This document shows positions 6,631 through 14,170 of a DNA stretch of 44,764 nt, piece after piece (position 1 is the stretch's first letter; each line of letters opens with the position of its first letter). The position numbers and the translations under genes were made by a program. This DNA comes from an uncultured Bacteroidota bacterium (GTDB lineage Bacteria > Bacteroidota > Bacteroidia > Chitinophagales > LD1). A model generated the notes under the pieces. That model was not told the DNA's origin and did no database searches. It saw nothing but the letters and a program-made list of their open reading frames with translations. The stretch is from assembly GCA_903889265.1 (NCBI GenBank), contig CAISWS010000480.1, positions 1 through 44,764 on the forward strand. The letters run 5' to 3'.

Positions 6631-9600
6631 TTACGATAACGAAAACTGCTTCTTCAAATTTTCAATACAAGTAAACGATAAGCGCATTACCTCCGATATC
6701 CTGTCAGGCAGAATTTCAAGTGATGTTTCAGTTTTGGCTGCGGTTTCAACTTCGCAGATGCTTTCATACAAATTCGGTATCTCCAACGCATCAAACGGCG
6801 ACTTCAATTTATGCGCGGCTACTGAAACGGCCTTCCAGTTTTTATCATTCAATCCTGCTTTAAGCTCTGTTAGTATAGGCGGTATTGTATTTACAAACAG
6901 CTTTGCCATATTAATTACAAAGTTCTCATCGCCATGGGCCATCTGGTGCAGCTTGGCCAACTCGTAACCCGCCCAGGGCAGCGCCTTCGGGTTTTTTGCA
7001 GCAGCCTCAGCACTTTGTTTTACTGTTCCAATAACCTGTTCCATAATCTCAAGCAATTGGGCAGCAGCAAATGGCTTGGGTATATAGCCGTTCATGCCTG
7101 CGGCTATAAATTGCTCGTTATCTCCACGCAATGCATTTGCGGTAAGGGCAATAATAGGTATAGCCGCTTTAGCCGGATTGGTCAACTGTCTTATACGCCG
7201 TGTAGCCTCAACCCCGTTCAATACAGGCATTTGTATATCCATTAATACCAGGTCATAATCGTTATTAAACACTTCATCAAAAGCCTCCAGGCCGTCAGGC
7301 ACTATGGTAAAATCACAACCCCAACTCTGCAAAATATGCCGGATAAGAAACTGATTTATTTCAACATCCTCGGCTACCAGTATCCGATATGATTTAATAT
7401 TGCTAGGGTCTAACTTCTTAGGCTGTTCGGTTTTAACTGTTATGGCAGATTTAGCAAACGGTATGGAGAATGAGAATTTAGAACCATGGCCTTCCTGGCT
7501 GCGAACATTCATTTCGCCGCCATGCATCTGTATCAGGTTTTTGCAAATTGCCAGGCCAAGTCCGGTGCCACCATACTTTCTTGATATATCAGAACCGGCC
7601 TGTACATAAGGCTCAAAAATTTCCTGCAGTTTATCGTTGGGAATGCCAGTACCGGTATCGGTAACCACAAACTCCACCGTTATATGTGTATCGGTTTCAT
7701 CTTTTAACCGGGTCCTTACATGTACATTGCCTTTGTTGGTAAACTTGATTGCATTATTTATAAGATTATTCAATATCTGGCTTAGCCTGTACGGGTCACC
7801 CTTCACTGTAAGGCCTGCAGGTAACCCGTTTTTATAGGTAAGCGATATCTGCTTTTCCTCCGCTTTAAATCTAAACGACTCAGCCGATAAATACACCCGC
7901 TCCCACGGTTCAAAAGGAATATCCTCCAGCTCCAGTTTACCGGCAATAATTTTTTCAATATCCAGCACATCATTTACAATAACCAACAGGTTTTTAGCCG
8001 ACTCTTGTATCAGATGCAGGTACTCATGTTGCTGCGGCGTAGTAATGGATTTTTTAAGTAATTCCGATATTCCTATAATGCCATTCATAGGGGTTCGTAT
8101 CTCATGGCTCATATTGGCCAAAAACTGCTGCTTCGCTTCGGCATTATGTTCTGCATTCAGCTTCGCCAGTTCCAGTTCGCGCTCGGCCTTTATCCGGGCT
8201 GTAATATCTACCGAAAAATTAATTACGTAAGGTTCCTGGCCCGGCTCCTGCATCAGGAAGTTGTTATACAGGTTATAAATTATCTGTCCTGATTTATTAA
8301 CCACCCTGAAAACCCCGCTGGCCTCTTTATTTTCTATAATACTACGCAAATAAACATCCTCAAATTGCGGCCGGTCTGTAACCGGTATAAAAGCCTTTAA
8401 TGATTTACCCAGCATTTCTTCTTCCGTATATCCAAAGGTTTTGCAAACCTGCGGGTTAACCATGGTAAGGTTACCCTTCAGGTCATGGGTAGATATAATA
8501 GCCAGGCTGTTTTGAATCAGGTTCCGGTATTTGCGTTCATTGCGTTGGCTTTCCTGCTCTATCAGTTTGCGCTCAGTTATATTTATGCCATATCCAATAA
8601 GCATATCTATTTCGCCTTTTTCATCCAACACCGGATATAAATTTCTGAATACATAATCCTTTTTCCCGTCTGTTCTTGTAATGTCTGCTTCCCAGCTAAC
8701 CAGCTTTTTGGTTTCAACTGCCCTTTCAAAAATTTCTTTGTGCCGTTCAGCAATTGCAACAGGCCTGTTCTTTAATCTTACATATTCTTCGTCTTTCTTA
8801 CCTATAATCCATTGCCTCTCTCCCGAATTAGGAACCGCAATAGGATTTGCAAAAAGATAACGGTGTTCTTTATCCAGCACTATTACGTCCGATGGTATAT
8901 TGTTCAAAATGGTTTCGTAAAACTTCCGCTGTTTAACAAGCGCGGCTTCAACCTCTTTTAGTTGCGTGATGTTTTCTTCAATAGCAAAATAACCCATAAT
9001 CTCCTGCTCATCGTAAAATAAAGGTTGGGCGTTAATCCGTACCCAATAAGTTTTCCCTGCGCTGTTATAGTTTATTACTTCCACTACAAAAGGTTCCTTC
9101 TTTGCAATCTGCTCACGCATATATTTAACCGACTCCAACTGTGTTTCCTTTCCCTGTAAAACCGCTCCTGGGTTTTGGCCCCTTACCTCTTCAAACCGAT
9201 AACCGGTCATAGTTTCGAATCCCCGGTTCACCCACTCTATATTGCCTTCCATGTCTGTAATAATTACAGCGTTAACGGTTTCGCGGGCAATCATCGAAAG
9301 CAACCGCAATTCGTTTCTCTGGCGGCTTACTGTTTCAAGCAGGGCTTTACTTTCTTTTCCGGCCATCTGCTGTGCGTTCAGCTTACTGAGTAATTCCACT
9401 ATGGGGTCATGTATGCCAAAATCGTTCTTGGTTAACTGGTGCATATTTAGTTCGTCAACCGAATTAAGACAGGGTGTACCAACAAAGAAAAGCCCATCAT
9501 GCTCATGAGCGATTATCTCGCCCCGCAGGGCCGTATATGGATATTCTTTAGATTGAAAAATAACTGTTGAACCAATCTCACACTTCAGCGCTTCAAAACC

Positions 9601-9777
9601 GTATCCTTTTATTTCGGGCTTCTTTAAATGAAAGAGCTCTGTAATTTTTTCAAACTTTCTAATGGGCGATATTTTAGCCAGAGAATCACCATACGAAACA
9701 ATATTCATCCCGCTGTCTATTTGAATATAGAAAGGAAATAAATGATTGACTTGTTCCCTGTTGAGTGATAAATTCAT
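6631..9777 (-). CDS. Hybrid sensor histidine kinase: HNOBA-like, three PAS, HisKA, HATPase, receiver, HPt
   Basis: 1048 residues, soluble. The N-terminus (~10-140: FPFYIQIDSGM, KPEIKGYGFEALK, LFFVGTPCLNSVDEL, GIHDPIVELL) resembles the heme-NO-binding-associated (HNOBA) domain. A coiled segment leads to three PAS/PAC units (~158-275, 283-403, 412-530). The kinase core has QFLANMSHEIRTP with phosphoacceptor H558, N box NLINNAIKF, DTGTGIP and GGTGLGLAI. The receiver has E803/D804, phosphoacceptor D847 (LVLMDIQMP) and K901. The HPt domain has H989 in VAAHKLKS. All relay residues are intact, so a His-Asp-His phosphorelay is expected. The final response regulator is not adjacent. The HNOBA call is motif-based; no H-NOX gene is seen nearby. 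Confidence 0.92.
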   Translation of the reverse strand: MNLSLNREQVNHLFPFYIQIDSGMNIVSYGDSLAKISPIRKFEKITELFHLKKPEIKGYGFEALKCEIGSTVIFQSKEYPYTALRGEIIAHEHDGLFFVGTPCLNSVDELNMHQLTKNDFGIHDPIVELLSKLNAQQMAGKESKALLETVSRQRNELRLLSMIARETVNAVIITDMEGNIEWVNRGFETMTGYRFEEVRGQNPGAVLQGKETQLESVKYMREQIAKKEPFVVEVINYNSAGKTYWVRINAQPLFYDEQEIMGYFAIEENITQLKEVEAALVKQRKFYETILNNIPSDVIVLDKEHRYLFANPIAVPNSGERQWIIGKKDEEYVRLKNRPVAIAERHKEIFERAVETKKLVSWEADITRTDGKKDYVFRNLYPVLDEKGEIDMLIGYGINITERKLIEQESQRNERKYRNLIQNSLAIISTHDLKGNLTMVNPQVCKTFGYTEEEMLGKSLKAFIPVTDRPQFEDVYLRSIIENKEASGVFRVVNKSGQIIYNLYNNFLMQEPGQEPYVINFSVDITARIKAERELELAKLNAEHNAEAKQQFLANMSHEIRTPMNGIIGISELLKKSITTPQQHEYLHLIQESAKNLLVIVNDVLDIEKIIAGKLELEDIPFEPWERVYLSAESFRFKAEEKQISLTYKNGLPAGLTVKGDPYRLSQILNNLINNAIKFTNKGNVHVRTRLKDETDTHITVEFVVTDTGTGIPNDKLQEIFEPYVQAGSDISRKYGGTGLGLAICKNLIQMHGGEMNVRSQEGHGSKFSFSIPFAKSAITVKTEQPKKLDPSNIKSYRILVAEDVEINQFLIRHILQSWGCDFTIVPDGLEAFDEVFNNDYDLVLMDIQMPVLNGVEATRRIRQLTNPAKAAIPIIALTANALRGDNEQFIAAGMNGYIPKPFAAAQLLEIMEQVIGTVKQSAEAAAKNPKALPWAGYELAKLHQMAHGDENFVINMAKLFVNTIPPILTELKAGLNDKNWKAVSVAAHKLKSPFDALEIPNLYESICEVETAAKTETSLEILPDRISEVMRLSFTCIENLKKQFSLS

Positions 9778-10084
9778 GGCTCTGTTACATTACTTAAACA
9801 AATAGTGGGGGAACTAATGGATAATGTAATTGTATATACGCGTTTTGTCAATGATAAGACGGCCGGTTTAGCAATAGCCGGGCCTGTTTAAAATATCTGT
9901 ACTGTTTTATCCGATGGAATAAAAGCTTTGCCTTGTATTTAAGTAGCAGCCACATGTAGATAACATCAGTTGAAAGTGCCTGCTGTAGACATGTGAAAAC
10001 CGATTTTTTTTAAAGCAAAGCACATAGTACAATGTCTGCGCAAATACATTGCGCACTGCCAGCCTAAATTGCCGAAAAAACAAA
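9778..10084. other. 307-bp divergent intergenic region
   Basis: This spacer separates the hybrid kinase (minus) from the HTH gene (plus) and must hold both promoters. No convincing -33/-7 pair, long repeat or strong hairpin was recognised. An antisense open frame across 9907-10107 looks spurious. Confidence 0.45.
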
Positions 10085-10717
10085 ATGAAAAAGAAAACCC
10101 CTCGCACAAACCCTCAATTCAGGTCGCTCTTGATGCTGGAAAAAATTGAACCCGCCGACCTTCAAACCCTAAGCCCCGAACAACAGGTACTTTTTAGAAA
10201 ACTGTTGAGTGAAAAACTGGCGGCCACCGCAGACGAAGAACGCGATGCCTTTATCGAAAAAATAATCGCAGTCATTGAGCCTGATAAAATATGGTATAAT
10301 AACCACGAACGTATAACCAAAGCCATTCAGGACTATATCCGCCTGTATTCAGCTATGCCGGGCAAAGTTGCTTTGGCCCGGGCCACAGGCCTTAGCAGGC
10401 AAACCATTCATAAACACCTGCGCAACCTTGGCGCAGCACCCGAAGTAACTCATTACACCAATATGTTTGATTTAATGACACCTCACGTTGTTACCAAAGT
10501 GCTGGAAAAAGCTCTTGGCGGCGATATGGCCGCGGCCAAACTATACCTCAAAGCCGCCGGAAGAGAAACCCGTAATACTACAACCGATGTGGTTATAAAC
10601 CATCAAAACAACTACATACAAATAAACGGCACCGTACTAAGCCAGCAAGCGTTGCAACAATTAAAACCCGAACTCCTGCAGAAACTGGAAGAGATTATAA
10701 AGAAGGGGCTTTCATAA
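10085..10717 (+). CDS. Lone HTH protein resembling a phage terminase small subunit
   Basis: 210 residues from the ATG at 10085 (MKKKTPRTNPQFR); an in-frame TTG at 10049 would add 12 residues but is less likely. Residues ~94-116 form a helix-turn-helix (KVALARATGLSRQTIHKHL). Residues ~148-160 (AAAKLYLKAAGRE) and the C-terminal QNNYIQINGTVLS plus LQKLEEI resemble Bacteroidota phage terminase small subunits, which recognise DNA by an HTH and assemble as rings. No large terminase, portal or other phage gene is nearby, so it looks domesticated or stranded. A four-site GTTTACAC array begins 8 bp after its stop and is a natural candidate binding site. That link is inference. Confidence 0.6.
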   Translation: MKKKTPRTNPQFRSLLMLEKIEPADLQTLSPEQQVLFRKLLSEKLAATADEERDAFIEKIIAVIEPDKIWYNNHERITKAIQDYIRLYSAMPGKVALARATGLSRQTIHKHLRNLGAAPEVTHYTNMFDLMTPHVVTKVLEKALGGDMAAAKLYLKAAGRETRNTTTDVVINHQNNYIQINGTVLSQQALQQLKPELLQKLEEIIKKGLS

Positions 10718-10725
10718 GCCAGTTA

Positions 10726-10831
10726 GGGTTTACACCTGTTTACACTTTTTTGAGTGCCGCAAGCATCTAAATAATTAACAATCAATATATTAACCTGTTT
10801 ACACTGCTCAAAATGAACAAAAAGTGTAAAT
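10726..10831 (+). repeat. Four-site GTTTACAC array, copy 2
   Basis: Sites are at 10728-10735, 10738-10745 and 10797-10804 (GTTTACAC) and, inverted, at 10824-10831 (GTGTAAAT). Offsets from 10726 are 2, 12, 71 and 98, against 2, 11, 68 and 96 in the copy at 1516-1621. T-tracts follow the second site and precede the last in both copies. It starts 8 bp after the stop of the terminase-like gene and ends about 60 bp before the TetR operators. Confidence 0.75.
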
Positions 10832-10893
10832 CTGTATTAATACTGCGCAGTTGCCTCTATCTGCTCAAATCAGGTAAAACATTTTTTAAAATT

Positions 10894-10917
10894 TATTTGG
10901 AATGTTCGTTCCAAATA
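10894..10917. promoter_or_regulatory. Palindromic operator 1 of the SDR/TetR unit
   Basis: TATTTGGAA (10894-10902) and TTCCAAATA (10909-10917) are perfect inverted arms around 6 nt. The core, read on the minus strand, is GGAACGAACATTCC, and it matches the second site. Two such sites ahead of an SDR-TetR gene pair are typical of autoregulation by the TetR protein. Confidence 0.75.
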
Positions 10918-10933
10918 CCATTCTTTGTATTAC

Positions 10934-10947
10934 GGAACGACTGTTCC
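10934..10947. promoter_or_regulatory. Palindromic operator 2 of the SDR/TetR unit
   Basis: GGAACGACTGTTCC has 5-bp arms around 4 nt and shares GGAACGA and TTCC with operator 1. The centres of the two sites are 35 bp apart. A TTTG at 10924-10927 could be the -33 element, in which case this site lies between -33 and -7 and bound repressor would block polymerase. Confidence 0.75.
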
Positions 10948-10979
10948 AATATCATTAATAACAACATAAAACTTAAAAA

Positions 10980-11735
10980 ATGAGCAAGTTTAAAGACAAA
11001 CAAGTACTGATTACCGGCGGAAGTACAGGCATTGGCTTAGCAACCGCAAAAGCATTTATTGCCGAAGGCGCACATGTTACAATTACCGGTCAAAGCGCCG
11101 AAAACCTGAAGAAGGCAGCAACTGAGATTGGCAACACCAATCTTAAAACCTCCGTTTCAGATATAGGAAACCTGGTAAGCATTGATGCGCTGGTTGAGTC
11201 AGTAGCAAAATCAGGTAAAAAACTGGATGTGGTATTTCTTAACGCGGGCATAGCCGTCTTTGCACCGTTGGAGGGCACTACCGTTGAAGCTTTTGATGCT
11301 ATGTTCAATGTAAACGTAAAAGGCCTTTATTTTACCCTGCAAAAGCTGCTACCCCATTTAGCAGCGGGCGCGTCAGTTATCCTTACCTCATCCGTGGTTT
11401 CAACAGGTGCTTTGGCAAATGCCAGCGCTTATGCAGCAACAAAAGCCGCAGTTAGCTCAATAGGCCGCATTATTGCCACAGAACTTGCACCTAAAGGCAT
11501 CAGGGTTAACGTTGTCAGCCCTGGTCCAATTGACACTCCTATTTTCGGCAAATCAGGTTTGCCTAAAGAGGCCGCCGACGGATTCAAGAGTTCTATGGCA
11601 GCCAGCTTACCATTAAACAGATTAGGGGAAGCCCATGAGGTAGCCGATGCGGTGCTGTATCTGGCTTCCGAAGGTGCCAAATTTGTTACGGGTGTTGAGT
11701 TATATGTAGACGGCGGTGCCTCTTTACGCAGATAA
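10980..11735 (+). CDS. SDR family NAD(P)-dependent oxidoreductase
   Basis: 251 residues, a classical short-chain dehydrogenase/reductase. The cofactor loop is TGGSTGIG (12-19), the structural motif is LNAG (87-90), and N111 is followed by the catalytic Ser in LTSSVVS (~137-138) and YAATK with Y151 and K155. The C-terminus GVELYVDGGASLRR is typical. There is no acidic residue at the end of beta-2 (TITGQS), which suggests NADP rather than NAD. The substrate cannot be read from sequence. The gene lies behind two operators and 38 bp ahead of a TetR gene. Such pairs in Bacteroidota are often induced by reactive aldehydes, quinones or similar compounds (inference). Confidence 0.92.
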   Translation: MSKFKDKQVLITGGSTGIGLATAKAFIAEGAHVTITGQSAENLKKAATEIGNTNLKTSVSDIGNLVSIDALVESVAKSGKKLDVVFLNAGIAVFAPLEGTTVEAFDAMFNVNVKGLYFTLQKLLPHLAAGASVILTSSVVSTGALANASAYAATKAAVSSIGRIIATELAPKGIRVNVVSPGPIDTPIFGKSGLPKEAADGFKSSMAASLPLNRLGEAHEVADAVLYLASEGAKFVTGVELYVDGGASLRR

Positions 11736-11747
11736 GCCTGTTATCCG

Positions 11748-11755
11748 TATCTTTG
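11748..11755 (+). promoter_or_regulatory. -7 box (TATCTTTG) ahead of the TetR gene
   Basis: TATCTTTGCGCC matches TAnnTTTG exactly and lies 18 bp before the ATG at 11774, so the TetR gene can be transcribed separately from the SDR gene. No TTG is found at the ideal -33 distance. Confidence 0.5.
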
Positions 11756-11773
11756 CGCCGTAAATAAAATACG

Positions 11774-12355
11774 ATGCCACGCCAGAAAGAATTTAAACGC
11801 GAAGAAGTTTTGGTAAAAGCGCTTGAAGTGTTTTGGTGCAAAGGATATAACGCAACCAGTTTTCAAACATTAACCGAGGGTATGTCTATCAACCGGCAAA
11901 GTATTTATGATACTTACGGCGATAAGCATACCCTCTTTATTGAAGCACTCAATTATTATTATAAAAAGAATACCGCTTCTGTAGCTGCCCATTTTGAACA
12001 GGATAAACCTGTAAAAGAACTGTTGAAGTCTTTTTTCGATAAAACGATAGTAGATGCCAGCGCCGAGAAAAAAAACAAAGGGTGCTTTTTGCAAAATGTC
12101 ACCATGGAAATGGTTCCGCATGATAAAGAGGTGGTTGCCATAGTAAATCAACACATGGAAGACCTCACCAAAGTTTTTCAGTCACTTATAACCCGGGGCG
12201 TTAAATCCGGCGAAATTGTTTCCAGTCAAACATCTTCCGCTTTGGCAATGTACCTCGTAAACACAACCCAGGGGCTTATTACTATGGGCAAAACAATTAC
12301 CGGTAAAAAGAAACTGCAGGCAGTAGTAAGCGTGGCGATTGATGCTTTGGGGTGA
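11774..12355 (+). CDS. TetR/AcrR family transcriptional regulator
   Basis: 193 residues. The N-terminal HTH domain is at ~8-55 (FKREEVLVKALEVFWCKGY, then TSFQTLTEGMSINRQSIYDTYGDKHTLF). The ligand domain carries GCFLQNVTMEM (~97-107) and a C-terminal ATQGLITMGKT-like helix, as in the AcuR/NemR-like TetR branch with a TetR_C-type domain. A single cysteine in GCFLQN is conserved in many relatives and could sense electrophiles. It most likely represses the upstream SDR gene and itself through the two GGAACGA palindromes at 10894-10947. Confidence 0.92.
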   Translation: MPRQKEFKREEVLVKALEVFWCKGYNATSFQTLTEGMSINRQSIYDTYGDKHTLFIEALNYYYKKNTASVAAHFEQDKPVKELLKSFFDKTIVDASAEKKNKGCFLQNVTMEMVPHDKEVVAIVNQHMEDLTKVFQSLITRGVKSGEIVSSQTSSALAMYLVNTTQGLITMGKTITGKKKLQAVVSVAIDALG

Positions 12356-12478
12356 TTCGTTTTATTTAATGACTATCCGCATCTATACTTAATGACAAAG
12401 CTATATGGGTAAACCGCCTTATCTAAAACGAATTTTGCCGTTATCAGCAACCCAACTTGAAAGTATGGCTATTATTAA

Positions 12479-12498
12479 CCCCACTCTTTAGAGTGGGG
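12479..12498. terminator. Perfect hairpin after the TetR gene
   Basis: CCCCACTC (12479-12486) pairs with GAGTGGGG (12491-12498) across TTTA. No U tract follows on either strand, so factor-independent termination is doubtful. It lies between the convergent TetR and YjjG genes. Confidence 0.35.
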
Positions 12499-12572
12499 AT
12501 TGAATCAAAAGAGAATTTGGCTTTAGCCATGATTTAGGGAAATATCCGGGTGGTCATTTTTTATATAGGCTA

Positions 12573-13265
12573 CTACAAAATCCCCTTCAACTCCTTCAAC
12601 TCCCTAATCTCATAAGTAACCGGCTGACTCTTCCTGTTTTTTAAAGGATTAAAAAACACCTGGTCCATACCAGCATTTTGCGCACCAACAATATCTGTAT
12701 TGTAGTTATCGCCTATCATAATACACTCATCAGCATGTGTAGCTGCCCGGTTCATGGCAATCTCAAAAATCGCCTTATCAGGCTTCTGCGTCCCCACTTC
12801 TTCCGATATAATAATGTGTTCAAAAAACGGCTTCAGTCCGCTGTTCTCAATTTTAATCCATTGTACTTCGGCAAAGCCATTGGTTATAAGATGCAGCTTA
12901 TATTTACCCTGCAGGTAACGCAACACCTCCACGGCATCCGGAAAAAGCCCGGTCATTTTGGGGCTGATGGTTACATAACTCTCCGCCATTACTTCGGCCA
13001 GTGCAGCATCATGAATATTAAACTCCTTTAAAGTATCGTAAAACCTTCCATGCCTCAGTTTCTCTTTTGTAACTCCGCCATTATGATATCTGGCCCAAAG
13101 CCTGTCATTAATAGGCACATACTTCTGGTGAAACTTCTCAAAAGATTCGACACCTCGCCCAGCCAAACCCTGCTCCTCAAAAATCATTCTCAACGCCAAC
13201 TCCGAATTAGTGGCAAAGTCCCATAAAGTATGGTCCAGGTCAAAAAAAATATGTTTATACTTCAT
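12573..13265 (-). CDS. YjjG-type HAD hydrolase (noncanonical pyrimidine nucleotidase)
   Basis: 230 residues. HAD motif I is FFDLDHTLWDF with nucleophile D9 and acid/base D11. Motif II is HLITNGF, motif III is the Lys in TQKPDKAIF, and motif IV is GDNYNTDIVGAQNAG. The helical cap after motif I and the HTLWDF...WARYHNG pattern match YjjG, which dephosphorylates nucleoside monophosphates, including damaged pyrimidine nucleotides. The gene follows the methylmalonyl-CoA epimerase gene on the same strand by 69 bp, a gap filled by a 16-bp tandem repeat. Co-transcription is possible but no functional link is obvious. Confidence 0.88.
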   Translation of the reverse strand: MKYKHIFFDLDHTLWDFATNSELALRMIFEEQGLAGRGVESFEKFHQKYVPINDRLWARYHNGGVTKEKLRHGRFYDTLKEFNIHDAALAEVMAESYVTISPKMTGLFPDAVEVLRYLQGKYKLHLITNGFAEVQWIKIENSGLKPFFEHIIISEEVGTQKPDKAIFEIAMNRAATHADECIMIGDNYNTDIVGAQNAGMDQVFFNPLKNRKSQPVTYEIRELKELKGIL

Positions 13266-13302
13266 GATGATTAACAGGCAGGTTTAGGTTAAAGCTACAT
13301 TA

Positions 13303-13334
13303 TCACATTGGCGAATTGTCACATTGGCTAATTC
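13303..13334. repeat. Two tandem 16-bp units (TCACATTGGCnAATT)
   Basis: TCACATTGGCGAATTG (13303-13318) is followed directly by TCACATTGGCTAATTC (13319-13334). A partial unit precedes them. The repeat abuts the stop codon of the epimerase gene and fills the gap to the HAD gene. Confidence 0.7.
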
Positions 13335-13733
13335 TCATTTTATTTCCTGGCATAACTCTATCAAAACCCCATTTGCACTTTTCGGATGAAAGAAGAATAC
13401 CAGCTTATTATCAGCCCCCTTTTTCGGTTTGTCTGAAATAGGTTGAAACCCTTCTGCCTTCAACCTCTCCACTTCCTTTTCAATATCCTCTACCCCAAAA
13501 GCAATGTGATGTATGCCCTCCCCCTTCTTCTCAATAAATTTAGCAATGGCGCTATCCGCGCCGGTAGCATGCAAAAGCTCAATTTTAGAGTCTCCTAACC
13601 TAAAAAAAGAAGTACTAACCTGCTCTGATTCAACTACTTCTGTTTTATAATGCGGCTTGCCAAATAGTTTTCCAAAAAGTTGGTTTGATACTTCCAGGTC
13701 TTTAACAGCAATTCCTATATGTTCAATCAGCAT
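13335..13733 (-). CDS. mce: Methylmalonyl-CoA epimerase
   Basis: 132 residues, a single-chain vicinal-oxygen-chelate (glyoxalase) fold of two beta-alpha-beta-beta-beta units. Expected metal ligands are H5 (IEHIGIAV), H76 or its neighbour H75 (GIHHIAFGV) and E126 (GVLIELCQ), with E52 in KIELLHA also conserved. It interconverts (2R)- and (2S)-methylmalonyl-CoA in the propionate/succinate pathway. Methylmalonyl-CoA mutase and propionyl-CoA carboxylase genes are not in the window. The length and motifs fit the Bacteroidota form closely. Confidence 0.93.
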   Translation of the reverse strand: MLIEHIGIAVKDLEVSNQLFGKLFGKPHYKTEVVESEQVSTSFFRLGDSKIELLHATGADSAIAKFIEKKGEGIHHIAFGVEDIEKEVERLKAEGFQPISDKPKKGADNKLVFFFHPKSANGVLIELCQEIK

Positions 13734-13799
13734 GGTGTAAAGGATTGTAATTTATAATAAATACAAGGCGTTTCCGGAACAAATAAAGCAAGAAGGCGT

Positions 13800-13807
13800 T
13801 ACATTTG
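13800..13807 (+). promoter_or_regulatory. -7 box (TACATTTG) of the A-type carrier gene
   Basis: TACATTTGCAT matches TAnnTTTG exactly and lies 23 bp before the ATG at 13831. No good -33 element is visible at 19 bp. Confidence 0.55.
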
Positions 13808-13830
13808 CATACTCAAACAAATAAGGCCTT

Positions 13831-14157
13831 ATGTTATTCGTGTCAGATAAAGCAAAAGAAAAGATACAACAAATTAAGCAGGAGCAACAACTGGATGCAA
13901 ACGCATTTGTGCGGGTATCTGTTTTAGGTGGCGGCTGCTCGGGCTTATCTTATAAAATGGATTTTGATACTAAACTGAACCCTGACGATCAGGAGTTTGA
14001 AGATAAAGGCGTAAAACTGGTTACCGACCTCCGTTCGTTCCTCTATGTTTGCAATACCACACTTGAATTTACCGATGGCTTGAATGGAAAAGGATTTCAC
14101 TTTCAAAACCCTAATGCTACCCGCACCTGTGCCTGCGGAGAAAGTTTTGCGGTATAA
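13831..14157 (+). CDS. HesB/IscA-type iron-sulfur cluster carrier
   Basis: 108 residues with the three invariant cysteines of A-type carriers: C36 in GGGCSGLSY, and C100 and C102 in RTCACGESF. The Cys-X63-Cys-X-Cys spacing is the family standard. Such proteins bind Fe-S clusters or iron and pass them to apo-targets. It is not next to other isc/suf genes, so it is probably a stand-alone carrier; which of IscA, SufA or ErpA it corresponds to cannot be decided. Its stop is 13 bp from the convergent TPR gene. Confidence 0.93.
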   Translation: MLFVSDKAKEKIQQIKQEQQLDANAFVRVSVLGGGCSGLSYKMDFDTKLNPDDQEFEDKGVKLVTDLRSFLYVCNTTLEFTDGLNGKGFHFQNPNATRTCACGESFAV

Positions 14158-14170
14158 AATACAACGGTAA

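Noticed and set aside
10049-10084. TTG start at 10049 for the HTH gene
   Set aside because: The ATG 36 bp later gives a lysine-rich N-terminus normal for the family, and no signal supports the TTG.
1516-10831. A 9.3-kb composite transposon bounded by the two inverted GTTTACAC arrays
   Set aside because: The interval carries the primary sigma factor and other core genes, no transposase is present and no target duplication was seen. Only the arrays themselves are reported.
12479-12498. True factor-independent terminator for the TetR gene
   Set aside because: The stem is perfect but no U tract follows on either strand, so it is kept only as a low-confidence hairpin.
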